From the NCBI RefSeq assembly GCF_021398735.1, contig NZ_CP090349.1:936501-1000500 (forward strand): 64,000 bases of DNA, read 5' to 3'. Shown in pieces: positions 43,706 through 51,035 of this stretch. Position 1 is the stretch's first letter. Each line of letters starts with the position of its first letter. The position numbers and the translations under genes are program-made. A model generated the notes under the pieces. The model saw nothing but the letters and a program-made list of their open reading frames with translations. It did no database searches and was not told the origin of the DNA. This DNA comes from Methylobacterium oryzae. Its GTDB lineage: Bacteria; Pseudomonadota; Alphaproteobacteria; Rhizobiales; Beijerinckiaceae.

Positions 43706-45361
43706 ATGAGGATCTTGAAGCACACGCTCCTCTGTTCCGCCGCGGCTCTGTCCGCGGCGAGCGCAGCGCAGGCGGCTGATCTGCCGGTCAAGAAGGCTGT
43801 CCCGATCGAGTACGTCCGCGTCTGCGGCGCGTACGGCGCCGGCTTCTTCTACATCCCCGGCACCGACACCTGCCTGCGTCTCTCCGGCCGCGCCCGGTTC
43901 GAGGGCGGCTACATGACCAGCTACTCGCGGCAGAACGGCTCGAACGTCGGTGATACGTCGGGCTACCAGGGCCGGATGCGCATCAACCTCGATGCCCGCA
44001 CCCAGACCGCCTACGGCACCCTGCGCGCCTTCGTGCGCCTCGATGCCGGATCCCGCACCGGCTATTCCGGCGTCGGCCAGTCGGGCACCCAGCAGCGCAT
44101 CGGCCAGGCCTTCCCGGCTCTCGGCATCGACCAGTTCGGTCGCGCCCAGCAGTTCGTGAACGTCGACAAGGCCTTCATCCAGTTCGCCGGCATGACCGCC
44201 GGTCGCGCCTCGTCGTTCTTCGACTTCTACGCCCACGACTTCGAGTTCGCCGGCGCCACGCTCGGCTCCGACATCGCCTCGACCAACCTGCTCGCCTACA
44301 CGGCCACGCTCGGCAACGGCCTGTCCGCCACGATCTCGGCCGAAGACCCGGTCTTCCGCCGCAGCCCGATCTTCTCGCAGACCAACAACCCGGCCGGCGT
44401 GACGAACAACTCCAACATCGTCAATTTCGCTCAGACGAACGCTCCGGCCGAGGTGTTCATCGGCTACACCGGCGGCGTGCCGACCCGGTACAGCTTCGTC
44501 GACGTGATCCAGCGCTCGCGCATGCCCGACGTCGTCGGCGCCCTGCGCCTCGACCAGGCCTGGGGTTCGGCGCAGCTGTCGGCGGCCGTCCACGAGCTGA
44601 ACGTCGGCAACGTGGCCAACGGCGCCGGCACCGGCACCGGCTCGAACATCAGCATCCCCCACACCAGCAACTCGTACGGCTGGGCGGTGCAGGGCGGCCT
44701 GAAGATCAACACGCCGTTCATCGCGCCGGGCGACGCCCTCTACCTGCAGGGCGCCTACGGCTCCGGCTCGCAGATGTACACCGGCTACTGCGCGTTCAGC
44801 GGCTGCTACTCGCAGAACCCGACGACCATCCAGGGGCAGAAGTTCGCGCAGTACTTCAACGACGCCACGGTGAACCCTTTCACGGGCCAGATGGAGCAGT
44901 CGACGAGCTTCACCGCGACGGCCTCGTACCTCCACTACTGGTCGCCGGAGTGGCGCTCGGCCTTCTTCGGGTCGTACGGTGAGATGAGCTACGGCAGCGG
45001 CGCCCGTCTGGCCCAGGGCGCGGCCTTCGCGCTGGCGAACAACACCGGTGGCAACTCGTTCGGTGTGAACGGCGTCGGCGTGCCGGGCACCCGGTTCTTC
45101 CAGCTGAGCGAGGCGCTGCGCGACACCTACCAGTTCGTGGCGGGCGGCAGCATCATCTGGTCGCCGGTCAAGGACCTCGATATCGGTGTCGAGGGCTTCT
45201 ACACCCAGGTCGGCGTCAAGAACGGCCGCGTGATCGACCGCGACAAGAGCCCGACGGCCTACGCGAACGTCGCCGGCATCAACAACGGCACCTTCGTGCC
45301 GCGGACCACGACGGCGGACAGCGTGTCCACCTTCCGCTTCCGCGTCCAGCGCGACTTCTGA
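43706..45361 (+). CDS. Porin (alphaproteobacterial Porin_2 type), copy 2
   Basis: A 551-aa outer-membrane porin. Signal peptide 1-23 (MRILKHTLLCSAAALSAASA, then AQA before ADLP). It then shows VRVCGAYGAGFFYIPGTDTC, YQGRMRINLDART, LRAFVRLDAGSRTG and VDKAFIQFAGMTAGRASSFFD, and a C-terminal RFRVQRDF ending in Phe. Codon choice is strongly biased to preferred codons, suggesting high expression. Paralogue of the porin at 30227. ATG at 43706 is preferred over the long upstream extension, which lies in AT-rich non-coding DNA. A strong terminator follows. It is the only cargo gene in the same direction as the GTA. Confidence 0.94.
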   Translation: MRILKHTLLCSAAALSAASAAQAADLPVKKAVPIEYVRVCGAYGAGFFYIPGTDTCLRLSGRARFEGGYMTSYSRQNGSNVGDTSGYQGRMRINLDARTQTAYGTLRAFVRLDAGSRTGYSGVGQSGTQQRIGQAFPALGIDQFGRAQQFVNVDKAFIQFAGMTAGRASSFFDFYAHDFEFAGATLGSDIASTNLLAYTATLGNGLSATISAEDPVFRRSPIFSQTNNPAGVTNNSNIVNFAQTNAPAEVFIGYTGGVPTRYSFVDVIQRSRMPDVVGALRLDQAWGSAQLSAAVHELNVGNVANGAGTGTGSNISIPHTSNSYGWAVQGGLKINTPFIAPGDALYLQGAYGSGSQMYTGYCAFSGCYSQNPTTIQGQKFAQYFNDATVNPFTGQMEQSTSFTATASYLHYWSPEWRSAFFGSYGEMSYGSGARLAQGAAFALANNTGGNSFGVNGVGVPGTRFFQLSEALRDTYQFVAGGSIIWSPVKDLDIGVEGFYTQVGVKNGRVIDRDKSPTAYANVAGINNGTFVPRTTTADSVSTFRFRVQRDF

Positions 45362-45433
45362 TCCCCGATCGGGACCGGTTCGCCCTCCAAAGCTTCCCGG
45401 TCCTGATGTCCCCGTGCAAAGGGACCCCACTGA

Positions 45434-45459
45434 GCCCGGCCTCGCGGCCGGGCATTTTC
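45434..45459 (+). terminator. Intrinsic terminator of porin 2
   Basis: GCCCGGCC-tcgc-GGCCGGGC followed by ATTTTCG: a perfect 8-bp stem, tetraloop and T-run, 73 nt after the porin stop. It should stop porin transcripts before the GTA tail genes. Confidence 0.85.
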
Positions 45460-45513
45460 GTATCCCCGATCGCGTCGAGTCGCGCCCCGCCCGAAGGCGG
45501 GGCGCCGCGATCC

Positions 45514-46059
45514 TCAGCGGCCCGCGTTGCCGTCGCGCAGGGTGCCGGTCGGCTCCTGCACGTGCGCCTCGAGGAACCAGAGGTGCTTGTCGACCGCCCG
45601 CGAGATCTCGGTGAACAGGTCGGCCGTGTCGGGGTCGCCCGCCTCGTCGGTCTCGTCGATGTTCTGCCGGACCGCGTTGGCGTAGGCGGCGTAGCTGTCG
45701 ATCAGCGCGGCGATGTGGTCGGCGATGGCGTAGATGCCGGTCGGGTAGGCCGGCAGCTTGGTGCGCTCGGCGACCGCCTGGGTCGAGCCGAAGGCCGTGG
45801 CGCCGAGCTGGACCGCGCGCTCGGCGACGCTGTCGTTCAGCTCGTCGAGCTGGGTGCGGAACCCGTCGAGCATCTCGTGGACGCCGATGAACTGCGGGCC
45901 CTTGAGGTTCCAGTGGGCCTGCTTGATCGCCAGGGCGAGGTCGATGCCGTCCGCGAGCCGGGCGTTGAGCGCCTCGATCGAGACCTTCTTGGCGTTCGAG
46001 TCGGTGTTGTTGCGGGTCTTGTGCGTCCGCGGGGTGTTGCTGGTGCCGGTGTCGGCCAT
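45514..46059 (-). CDS. dps: Dps family DNA-binding ferritin-like protein
   Basis: A 181-aa Dps protein. Inter-subunit ferroxidase ligands are visible in IKQAHWNLKGPQFIGVHEMLDGFRTQLDE (His, His, Asp, Glu). The N-terminal tail is Lys/Arg/Thr/Asn-rich (about 1-25, THKTRNNTDSNAKK), typical for DNA contact. The family forms dodecamers that store iron and protect DNA from peroxide in starvation. ATG at 46057-46059. It lies inside the GTA cluster on the opposite strand. Confidence 0.94.
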   Translation of the reverse strand: MADTGTSNTPRTHKTRNNTDSNAKKVSIEALNARLADGIDLALAIKQAHWNLKGPQFIGVHEMLDGFRTQLDELNDSVAERAVQLGATAFGSTQAVAERTKLPAYPTGIYAIADHIAALIDSYAAYANAVRQNIDETDEAGDPDTADLFTEISRAVDKHLWFLEAHVQEPTGTLRDGNAGR

Positions 46060-46207
46060 GCTCTCGCTCCGTGAGCCGGGAAGGTTCGGATGCGAAAAGT
46101 GCCGATCGGCCTCCGGGTTCCCGCAGGCGCGAAGGATCCGGGAGCGGGCAGCGGCTTTGCGGCGGTCAGGCCGCGGCCGGGCCGCGGCCCGACTGCGGTG
46201 AGGCCCC

Positions 46208-47119
46208 TCAGCGGCGGCGGCCCGGGCGGGCCATCCAGTCGGACCGGTTGCCGCGGGGCAGGGCGTCGCCGACCTGGATGCGCGACAGTTCCGCCGTGCG
46301 CGCGGCGATCCAGCCGGCATGCTCGGCCACCGGGGTCACGGCGGTGAAGCCGCCGCAGGCGGTCCGGCGCGCGCCCTGCTGCAGGGCGCCGCTCGACCAG
46401 CTCACCACGCCGACGATCCGGTAGCCGCCGGGGCCGCCGGTCAGGATCGGGCCACCGGAATCGCCCAGGCAGGCGCCGGCGCCCGAGGTCTCGGCCATGC
46501 GCCGCCGGTCGGTGACGACGGTCACCCGGTTGGCGACCTGGAGCGAGCCGATCGACACGAGGTGGGCGAGCCGCAGGATGCGCGCCGAGTTCCGCCGGTT
46601 CTCGGCCACCACGCCGAAGCCCGCGATGTCCACGGGCTGCCCGTCGGTGATCGAGCCCGCGCCCCGGGGATCGAGGGGCACGTAGTCGTTGCCGAGCGGG
46701 CGCTCGAGCTTGAGCAGCGCCAGGTCGACGCCGGGCTGGTCCTCGGGGGTCGTCCCGGGCACGAAGTCCGGGTGCATGGAGGCGGTGATCACCGCGGTCC
46801 GGTGCTGGCGGAAGTTCCGGTCGACGCTGATCACCGTGTAGCCGGCCGGCCGCATCACGCAGTGGGCCGCGCTCAGCACGAGGTCCGGGGCGATCAGGGT
46901 CCCCGAGCAGATCTCGCCCTCGGTGCTCTCGATCCGCACCACGAAGCTGCGCGCCCCGTTCGGGTCCCGCGTCGTCGTGCCGTTGATCACCGCCGCCGCG
47001 GGCGTGGGCAGCAGGCCTCCGAGGGCGCCGAGCAGCGACAGGCCCAGGAACCCGCCCCACAGGCCGCCGCGCAGGCTGCGCTCGCGGGGGCCGGCCTTTC
47101 GGATCGGGCGAGGGGACAT
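46208..47119 (-). CDS. Secreted trypsin-like serine protease, copy 1
   Basis: A 303-aa S1-family protease. Arg-rich N-terminus plus signal helix about 20-43 (GFLGLSLLGALGGLLPTPAAA), mature start at VINGTTT. Triad: His86 (LSAAHC), Asp132 (PGVDLALL), Ser221 (CLGDSGGP), all present; four or more Cys could form disulfides. An Arg-rich tail extends past the fold. The substrate is unknown; likely periplasmic or extracellular. It is one of two neighbouring paralogues on the strand opposite to the GTA. Confidence 0.9.
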   Translation of the reverse strand: MSPRPIRKAGPRERSLRGGLWGGFLGLSLLGALGGLLPTPAAAVINGTTTRDPNGARSFVVRIESTEGEICSGTLIAPDLVLSAAHCVMRPAGYTVISVDRNFRQHRTAVITASMHPDFVPGTTPEDQPGVDLALLKLERPLGNDYVPLDPRGAGSITDGQPVDIAGFGVVAENRRNSARILRLAHLVSIGSLQVANRVTVVTDRRRMAETSGAGACLGDSGGPILTGGPGGYRIVGVVSWSSGALQQGARRTACGGFTAVTPVAEHAGWIAARTAELSRIQVGDALPRGNRSDWMARPGRRR

Positions 47120-47268
47120 CGGGAACTCCGGGCGCGCGCGGGCGCGGGTGGGGGACGCCGGAGGCGGCGCCGAGGGAGCCTGGGGCGAGGGGCCCCAGAT
47201 CGAGTGAGCCTAGAGCAAGGCAATAGCCCGGCCAAGCTGAGGTTCCCTGCGCACGCGGCGCCGCGCCG

Positions 47269-48030
47269 CTACTGCACCCAGCGCGCCGTCCGGTCCCAGC
47301 CGTCGAGCACGCGGTCGATCCAGCCCCGCTGCGGCCCCACCAGGACGCCCTGGGTGAGGCCGCCGCAGGCGCCCCCGATCCAGGCCGACAGGGCCAGCAC
47401 CGCCCCGTCCGGTCCCGCGATCGGGCCGCCGGAATCGCCCTGGCAGGCGCCGCCGCCCGCGCCCTTCAGCCAGACCAGGATGCGGCTCGGCCCGTAGGGC
47501 TCGATCACCGGCAGGCCGAGGCTGCGGTAGGTGCCGGTGGAGCGCGGGTCGCCGGGCTTGGCCGCGCCGTAGCCCGACAGGGTCAGGGTCTCGCCCGCCC
47601 GCGCCGGGGCGGCGCTCAGGGTCACGGGCGCGAAGCGCGGCGGCAGCGGCGTCTCGGTGCGCAGCAGCGCGAGATCGACGGAGCGCCGCCGGGAAGCGGC
47701 CGCGCCGGCGTCGTAGCCCGGATGGACCGCCTGGGCGGTGACGTCGACGAGCACCGGCGCCCCGGCGGCGTCGCGGAAATGGACGCGGTGCTCCTTGGCG
47801 TCGGCGAGGCAGTGGCCGGCGGTCAGCACCGTGTCGGGGCCGAGCACCACGCCGGTGCAGACACCGCCCTTCGACGACAGGACCATCACGGCCCCGCCGG
47901 CCGGCGCCTCGGTGCCGCCGACGATCGCCCGCGCCGGGACGGCCGCGAGCACCGGGATCGCCATCAGGATCGCCGTGACGGTCGCTACCCGCGCGGCGCG
48001 GGCCGCCGGGCGGCGCTTCGAGATCGGCAT
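47269..48030 (-). CDS. Secreted trypsin-like serine protease, copy 2
   Basis: A 253-aa S1-family protease. Signal peptide about 1-35 (AARVATVTAILMAIPVLAA, then VPARA), mature start IVGGTEAPAG typical of activated trypsins. Triad His73 (LTAGHC), Asp119 (SVDLALL), Ser200 (CQGDSGGP). ATG at 48028-48030 is favoured over an upstream in-frame start at 48072 because that would overlap gp6. Divergent from gp6 with only 25 nt between start codons. Paralogue of the protease at 46208. Confidence 0.9.
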   Translation of the reverse strand: MPISKRRPAARAARVATVTAILMAIPVLAAVPARAIVGGTEAPAGGAVMVLSSKGGVCTGVVLGPDTVLTAGHCLADAKEHRVHFRDAAGAPVLVDVTAQAVHPGYDAGAAASRRRSVDLALLRTETPLPPRFAPVTLSAAPARAGETLTLSGYGAAKPGDPRSTGTYRSLGLPVIEPYGPSRILVWLKGAGGGACQGDSGGPIAGPDGAVLALSAWIGGACGGLTQGVLVGPQRGWIDRVLDGWDRTARWVQ

Positions 48031-48055
48031 CGGACCACCTGCAGAGAGACGTGCG

Positions 48056-48619
48056 ATGATCCCGTTACGCATCGCCGCCGCCGCCGTCGAGCCGGTGGGC
48101 GTGCCCGACCTGCGCGCCTACCTGCGCGTCGACTCCGACGCGGGCGCCGACGAGGACGGCCTGCTCCAGGCCCTGATCGCGGCGGCCCGCGCGAGCCTGG
48201 AGATCGAGACCCGGCGGATCCTGGTCCCGGGCCGGTACCGGATCGCCCTGACGGCCTGGCCGCCGGACGGGCAGGTGCCGCTGCCCCTGAGCCCGCTGGT
48301 CGCGATCCTCCGCGCCGGCCTCGCGGACCCGTCCGGAGGCGTCACCGACCTCGACGCCGGGCTGGTGCGCCTCGGCCCCGACCCGGACGGGGCACCGTCC
48401 CTGCAGGTGGATCCGGCCGCGCCGGATCCCGCCGGCCGCACGATCCTGATCGAGGTCGCGGCCGGGTACGGCGGCGACGGTCCGCCGCTTCCCGAGCCCC
48501 TGCGCCTCGCGATCCTGCGCCTCGCCGCCGCCCGCTACGAGCGTCGCGGCGACGAGCCCGACGCCGCCCGCACCGACGCCGCCGCGCTCGGCGCGCCGTT
48601 CCGGCGCCTGCGGCTGTGA
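48056..48619 (+). CDS. GTA gp6: head-tail connector/adaptor
   Basis: A 187-aa protein of the phage head-tail connector family: VPDLRAYLRVDSDAGADEDGLLQALIAAARASLEIETRRIL at about 13-53, followed by a beta region and a C-terminal helix (PEPLRLAILRLAAARYERRGDE). It attaches to the portal as the adaptor ring. ATG at 48056 preceded by GCAGAGAGAC. First GTA gene after the 5.6-kb interruption; it must be transcribed either by readthrough or by a local promoter in the 25-bp gap or inside the protease gene. Confidence 0.88.
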   Translation: MIPLRIAAAAVEPVGVPDLRAYLRVDSDAGADEDGLLQALIAAARASLEIETRRILVPGRYRIALTAWPPDGQVPLPLSPLVAILRAGLADPSGGVTDLDAGLVRLGPDPDGAPSLQVDPAAPDPAGRTILIEVAAGYGGDGPPLPEPLRLAILRLAAARYERRGDEPDAARTDAAALGAPFRRLRL

Positions 48620-48642
48620 TCCTCGCACCCGGAGCTTCCCCG

Positions 48643-48996
48643 ATGGCGACCTCGTTCCAACGCCCGCCCCTCGGCGCGCGGCGGCGCCGCTTCGTCCTCG
48701 AGCGGCCCCTGGAGGAGCCCGACGGGTTCGGGGGCGTGCTGCGCCGCTACGTGGCCGGCCCGGTCCTGTGGGGCGCGATCGCCCCGGCGGGACTCGCCGA
48801 CCGACCGGCCGGCGGCCGCACCGACACGCGGCCCGCCTACCGCGTCACCCTGCGGAGCCGGGCCGCGCTCGACCCGACCATGCGGCTCGCCGCCGGGCCG
48901 CGCCGCTTCGCGATCCGCGCCGTCGCCGAGCCCGACGCGCGGGGCCGCGACCTGATCTGCCACGTCGAGGAGCTGCCCGGGGAGGGGCGGTCGTGA
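48643..48996 (+). CDS. GTA gp7: head-tail adaptor (stopper) protein
   Basis: A 117-aa protein of the head completion/stopper family. It shows beta-strand pattern with RRRFVLERPLEEPDGFGGVLRRYV and the VLWGAIAP segment, ending in ICHVEELPGEGRS. In RcGTA the equivalent ring closes the head and binds the tail. ATG at 48643, 23 nt after gp6; stop overlaps the gp8 GTG by 4 bp. Confidence 0.85.
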   Translation: MATSFQRPPLGARRRRFVLERPLEEPDGFGGVLRRYVAGPVLWGAIAPAGLADRPAGGRTDTRPAYRVTLRSRAALDPTMRLAAGPRRFAIRAVAEPDARGRDLICHVEELPGEGRS

Positions 48997-49421
48997 GCGA
49001 TCCGGGCCCGCTCCTGGCGCTCCGCGCCGGCCTGATCGCCCGCTTCGCCGCCGACGCCGCCCTGGCCGCGCTGCTGGGCGGCCGCGTCCGGCTCTACGAC
49101 GAGCCGCCGCGCGGCACGCTCCCGGTCTACGCGCTGTTCGGCGACGCCGAGATCGCGGACGAATCCGTCGACGGCGCCGAGCGCCACCGGCACAGCCACG
49201 CGATCGCGGTGATCGCCCAGGCGGGCTCGGTGCGCACCGCCCTCGACGCCGCTTCGCGCATGGCGGCGCTCCTCCGGGACGCCCCGACGCCCCTCGTCCT
49301 GCCGCTGGCCGGCTGCCGGCTCGTGACCCTCCGGGTGCGGGCCGTCCGCGCCCGGCGCGACGCCCGGACCGGCGAGGCCAGGGCGACCCTGACGGTCGAG
49401 GCCGTCACCGAGAACCTGTGA
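48993..49421 (+). CDS. GTA gp8: DUF3168 tail terminator
   Basis: A 142-aa DUF3168 protein: LRAGLIARFAADAALAALLGGRVRLYDEPPRGTLPVYALFGD, then HRHSHAIAVIAQAG and a final strand LTVEAVTENL. Family members are tail terminator/completion proteins between tail tube and head. GTG at 48993 within the GTGA overlap with gp7. Confidence 0.87.
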   Translation: MSDPGPLLALRAGLIARFAADAALAALLGGRVRLYDEPPRGTLPVYALFGDAEIADESVDGAERHRHSHAIAVIAQAGSVRTALDAASRMAALLRDAPTPLVLPLAGCRLVTLRVRAVRARRDARTGEARATLTVEAVTENL

Positions 49422-49432
49422 GGAGGGTGCCG

Positions 49433-49843
49433 ATGGGCGCGCAGAAGGGCAAGGACCTGCTGATCCGGGCCGGCGACGGTGCGGGCGGCTTCGTGGCGGT
49501 GGCGGGCCTGCGCAGCCGCCAGATCACCCTCAACGCCGAGACCGTCGACGTCACCAACGCCGATTCCGCCGGGCGCTGGCGCGAGCTGCTCGCCGGGGCC
49601 GGGGTGCGGCGGGCCGCGATCGCCGGCTCGGGCGTGTTCCGCGACCAGGCCTCGGACGCGCGCCTGCGCCTGCTGTTCTTCGAGGGCGCGGTCGAGGTGT
49701 TCCAGATCGTGATCCCGGCCTTCGGGATCCTGGAGGGGCCGTTCCAGATCGCGAGCCTGGAGTACCGGGGCGACCATGCCGGTGAGGTCACCTTCGACAT
49801 GAGCCTCGAATCCGGCGGCGCGCTCGCCTTCGCGGCGGTCTGA
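49433..49843 (+). CDS. GTA gp9: major tail tube protein (TP901-1 type)
   Basis: A 136-aa tail tube protein: GKDLLIRAGDGAGGFVAVAGLRSRQITLNAETVDVTNADS is the TP901-1 major tail signature, then FRDQASDARLRLLFFEGAVEVFQIVIP and a C-terminal strand. It polymerises into the tail tube. ATG at 49433 with AGGAGGG 5 nt upstream, the strongest Shine-Dalgarno in this part of the cluster, as expected for a high-copy subunit. Confidence 0.92.
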   Translation: MGAQKGKDLLIRAGDGAGGFVAVAGLRSRQITLNAETVDVTNADSAGRWRELLAGAGVRRAAIAGSGVFRDQASDARLRLLFFEGAVEVFQIVIPAFGILEGPFQIASLEYRGDHAGEVTFDMSLESGGALAFAAV

Positions 49844-49848
49844 GCGCC

Positions 49849-50211
49849 GTGGCCAACCGGATCCGCGGCGAGGTGCCGCTCACCCTCGGCGGGCGGCGCT
49901 ACACGCTCTGCCTCACCCTCGGCGCGCTCGCCGAGCTGGAGACCGCGCTCCAGGCCGGCGACCTCGCGGGCCTCGCCGCGCGCTTCGCCGGCGGGCGCGT
50001 CTCGGCCCGCGACCTGATCGCCCTCCTGGGCGTCGCCCTGCGGGGCGGCGGCCACGACCTCGACGACGCGGCGGTGGCGCGGCTGCCGCTGGCGGGCGGG
50101 CTCGACGCCGTCTCGGCCGCCCTGGGCGACGTCCTGGCGGCGGCCTTCGGGGAAGCGCCGGGCGGGGAGGCGGCGGGCGGGGAGGTACCGGGCCCGGCAA
50201 ACCCTCCCTAG
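49849..50211 (+). CDS. GTA gp10: tail assembly chaperone, zero-frame product
   Basis: A 120-aa protein of the GTA gp10 family: NRIRGEVPLTLGGRRYTLCLTLGALAELETAL, then SARDLIALLGVALRGGGHDLDD. The last 20 residues are a Gly/Ala/Pro/Glu-rich linker. GTG at 49849, 5 nt after the gp9 stop, without a clear ribosome binding site (coupled). The TAG at 50209-50211 is preceded by a slippery heptamer and its G is the first base of a 13-bp stem. Part of the ribosomes are predicted to shift to -1 and make a longer fusion with the following frame. Confidence 0.88.
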   Translation: MANRIRGEVPLTLGGRRYTLCLTLGALAELETALQAGDLAGLAARFAGGRVSARDLIALLGVALRGGGHDLDDAAVARLPLAGGLDAVSAALGDVLAAAFGEAPGGEAAGGEVPGPANPP

Positions 50212-50244
50212 GGCCGGACGCGGAGCCGCCGCCGCGTCCGGCCC
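50199..50244 (+). promoter_or_regulatory. Programmed -1 ribosomal frameshift signal
   Basis: Slippery heptamer A AAC CCT (50199-50205) in the X XXY YYZ phase relative to gp10, then a 5-nt spacer, then GGGCCGGACGCGG (50211-50223) and its exact reverse complement (50232-50244) around an 8-nt loop. All 13 pairs are Watson-Crick. This is the canonical layout of a -1 frameshift site. Confidence 0.8.
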
Positions 50245-50429
50245 CGGAGCGCTTCCCCTGGGACGACGCCCTCTCCCTCGGCCTCGGCGCGCTGGGTTGG
50301 CGGCCCCGCGACTTCTGGTCGGCGACCCCGCGGGAGTTCGCCGCGGCGCTCGGCCGGCGCGCCGGCCCGGAGCCGCTGTCCCGCGCCGCCTTCGCGCGGC
50401 TCCTCGCCGCCCATCCCGACCCACCGTGA
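50205..50429 (+). CDS. GTA gp10.1: rcc01693-like tail chaperone extension in the -1 frame
   Basis: A 74-codon open frame from the slip site to the TGA at 50427-50429. It contains ERFPWDDALSLGLGALGW and RPRDFWSATPREFAAAL, the core of the small rcc01693-type protein encoded after gp10 in GTA clusters. There is no ATG, GTG or TTG in this frame here or anywhere within the preceding gp10 gene from about 49983 onward, so I see no way to start it independently. Translated through the frameshift at 50199-50205 it yields a 193-aa gp10-gp10.1 fusion, like the GT protein of lambda, which recruits the tape measure and tube subunits. Confidence 0.82.
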   Translation, partial: SLGPDAEPPPRPAPERFPWDDALSLGLGALGWRPRDFWSATPREFAAALGRRAGPEPLSRAAFARLLAAHPDPP

Positions 50430-50438
50430 GGCACCGCC

Positions 50439-51017
50439 ATGGCCGAGACCGACCCGCAGGCCGACTCGCTGTCCGACGACCGGATCCGGCAGCTCGAGAC
50501 CCTGGACCGACTGGCGCAGAGCTTCGGCCGCAGCCTCGACACTGCCCTGACCCGCGGGGCCGCGTCCGGCCGCAGCCTCGACGGCGTGCTCGGCACCATT
50601 GGGGCGCGCCTCGCCGGCGTGGCGGCGCGGGCGGCGGCCGGGCCGATCCAGTCGGGCCTCACGGGCCTGATCGGCGCGATGCTGGGCTCCGGCGCGGAGA
50701 CGGGCTTCGCCCGCGGGGGCGTGTTCCGGGGCGGCCGCGTCCAGCCCTTCGCCGCCGGCGGCGTCGTGGCCGCGCCGACCTACTTCCCCATGGCGGGCGG
50801 CGCCGGCCTGATGGGCGAGGCCGGCCCGGAGGCGATCCTCCCCCTCGGCCGCGGGCCGGACGGTCGCCTCGGCGTGGCCGCGGGCGGCGCCGCGGCGCGG
50901 CCGGTCTCCGTGACGGTCAACATCGCGACCCCCGATCCGGGCGCCTTCCGCCGCTCGGAGGCGCAGGTGACCGCGAGCCTCGCCCGGGCGGTGGCGCGCG
51001 GCCAGCGGGCGACCTGA
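50439..51017 (+). CDS. GTA gp11: short tail tape measure protein
   Basis: A 192-aa protein: N-terminal helical part (DDRIRQLETLDRLAQSFGRSLDTAL), a Gly/Ala helix (GPIQSGLTGLIGAMLG), then the characteristic FARGGVFRGGRVQPFAAGGVV and GEAGPEAILPL, and a C-terminal strand-rich VSVTVNIATPDPGAFRRSEAQV. Its small size fits the short tails of GTA particles. ATG at 50439, 9 nt after the gp10.1 stop. Confidence 0.9.
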   Translation: MAETDPQADSLSDDRIRQLETLDRLAQSFGRSLDTALTRGAASGRSLDGVLGTIGARLAGVAARAAAGPIQSGLTGLIGAMLGSGAETGFARGGVFRGGRVQPFAAGGVVAAPTYFPMAGGAGLMGEAGPEAILPLGRGPDGRLGVAAGGAAARPVSVTVNIATPDPGAFRRSEAQVTASLARAVARGQRAT

Positions 51018-51035
51018 GGCGCGCGCGGCCACAGC

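Noticed and set aside
50205..50429. gp10.1 as an independently initiated gene
   Set aside because: No ATG, GTG or TTG in its frame after the gp10 midpoint. The frameshift signal explains its expression better.
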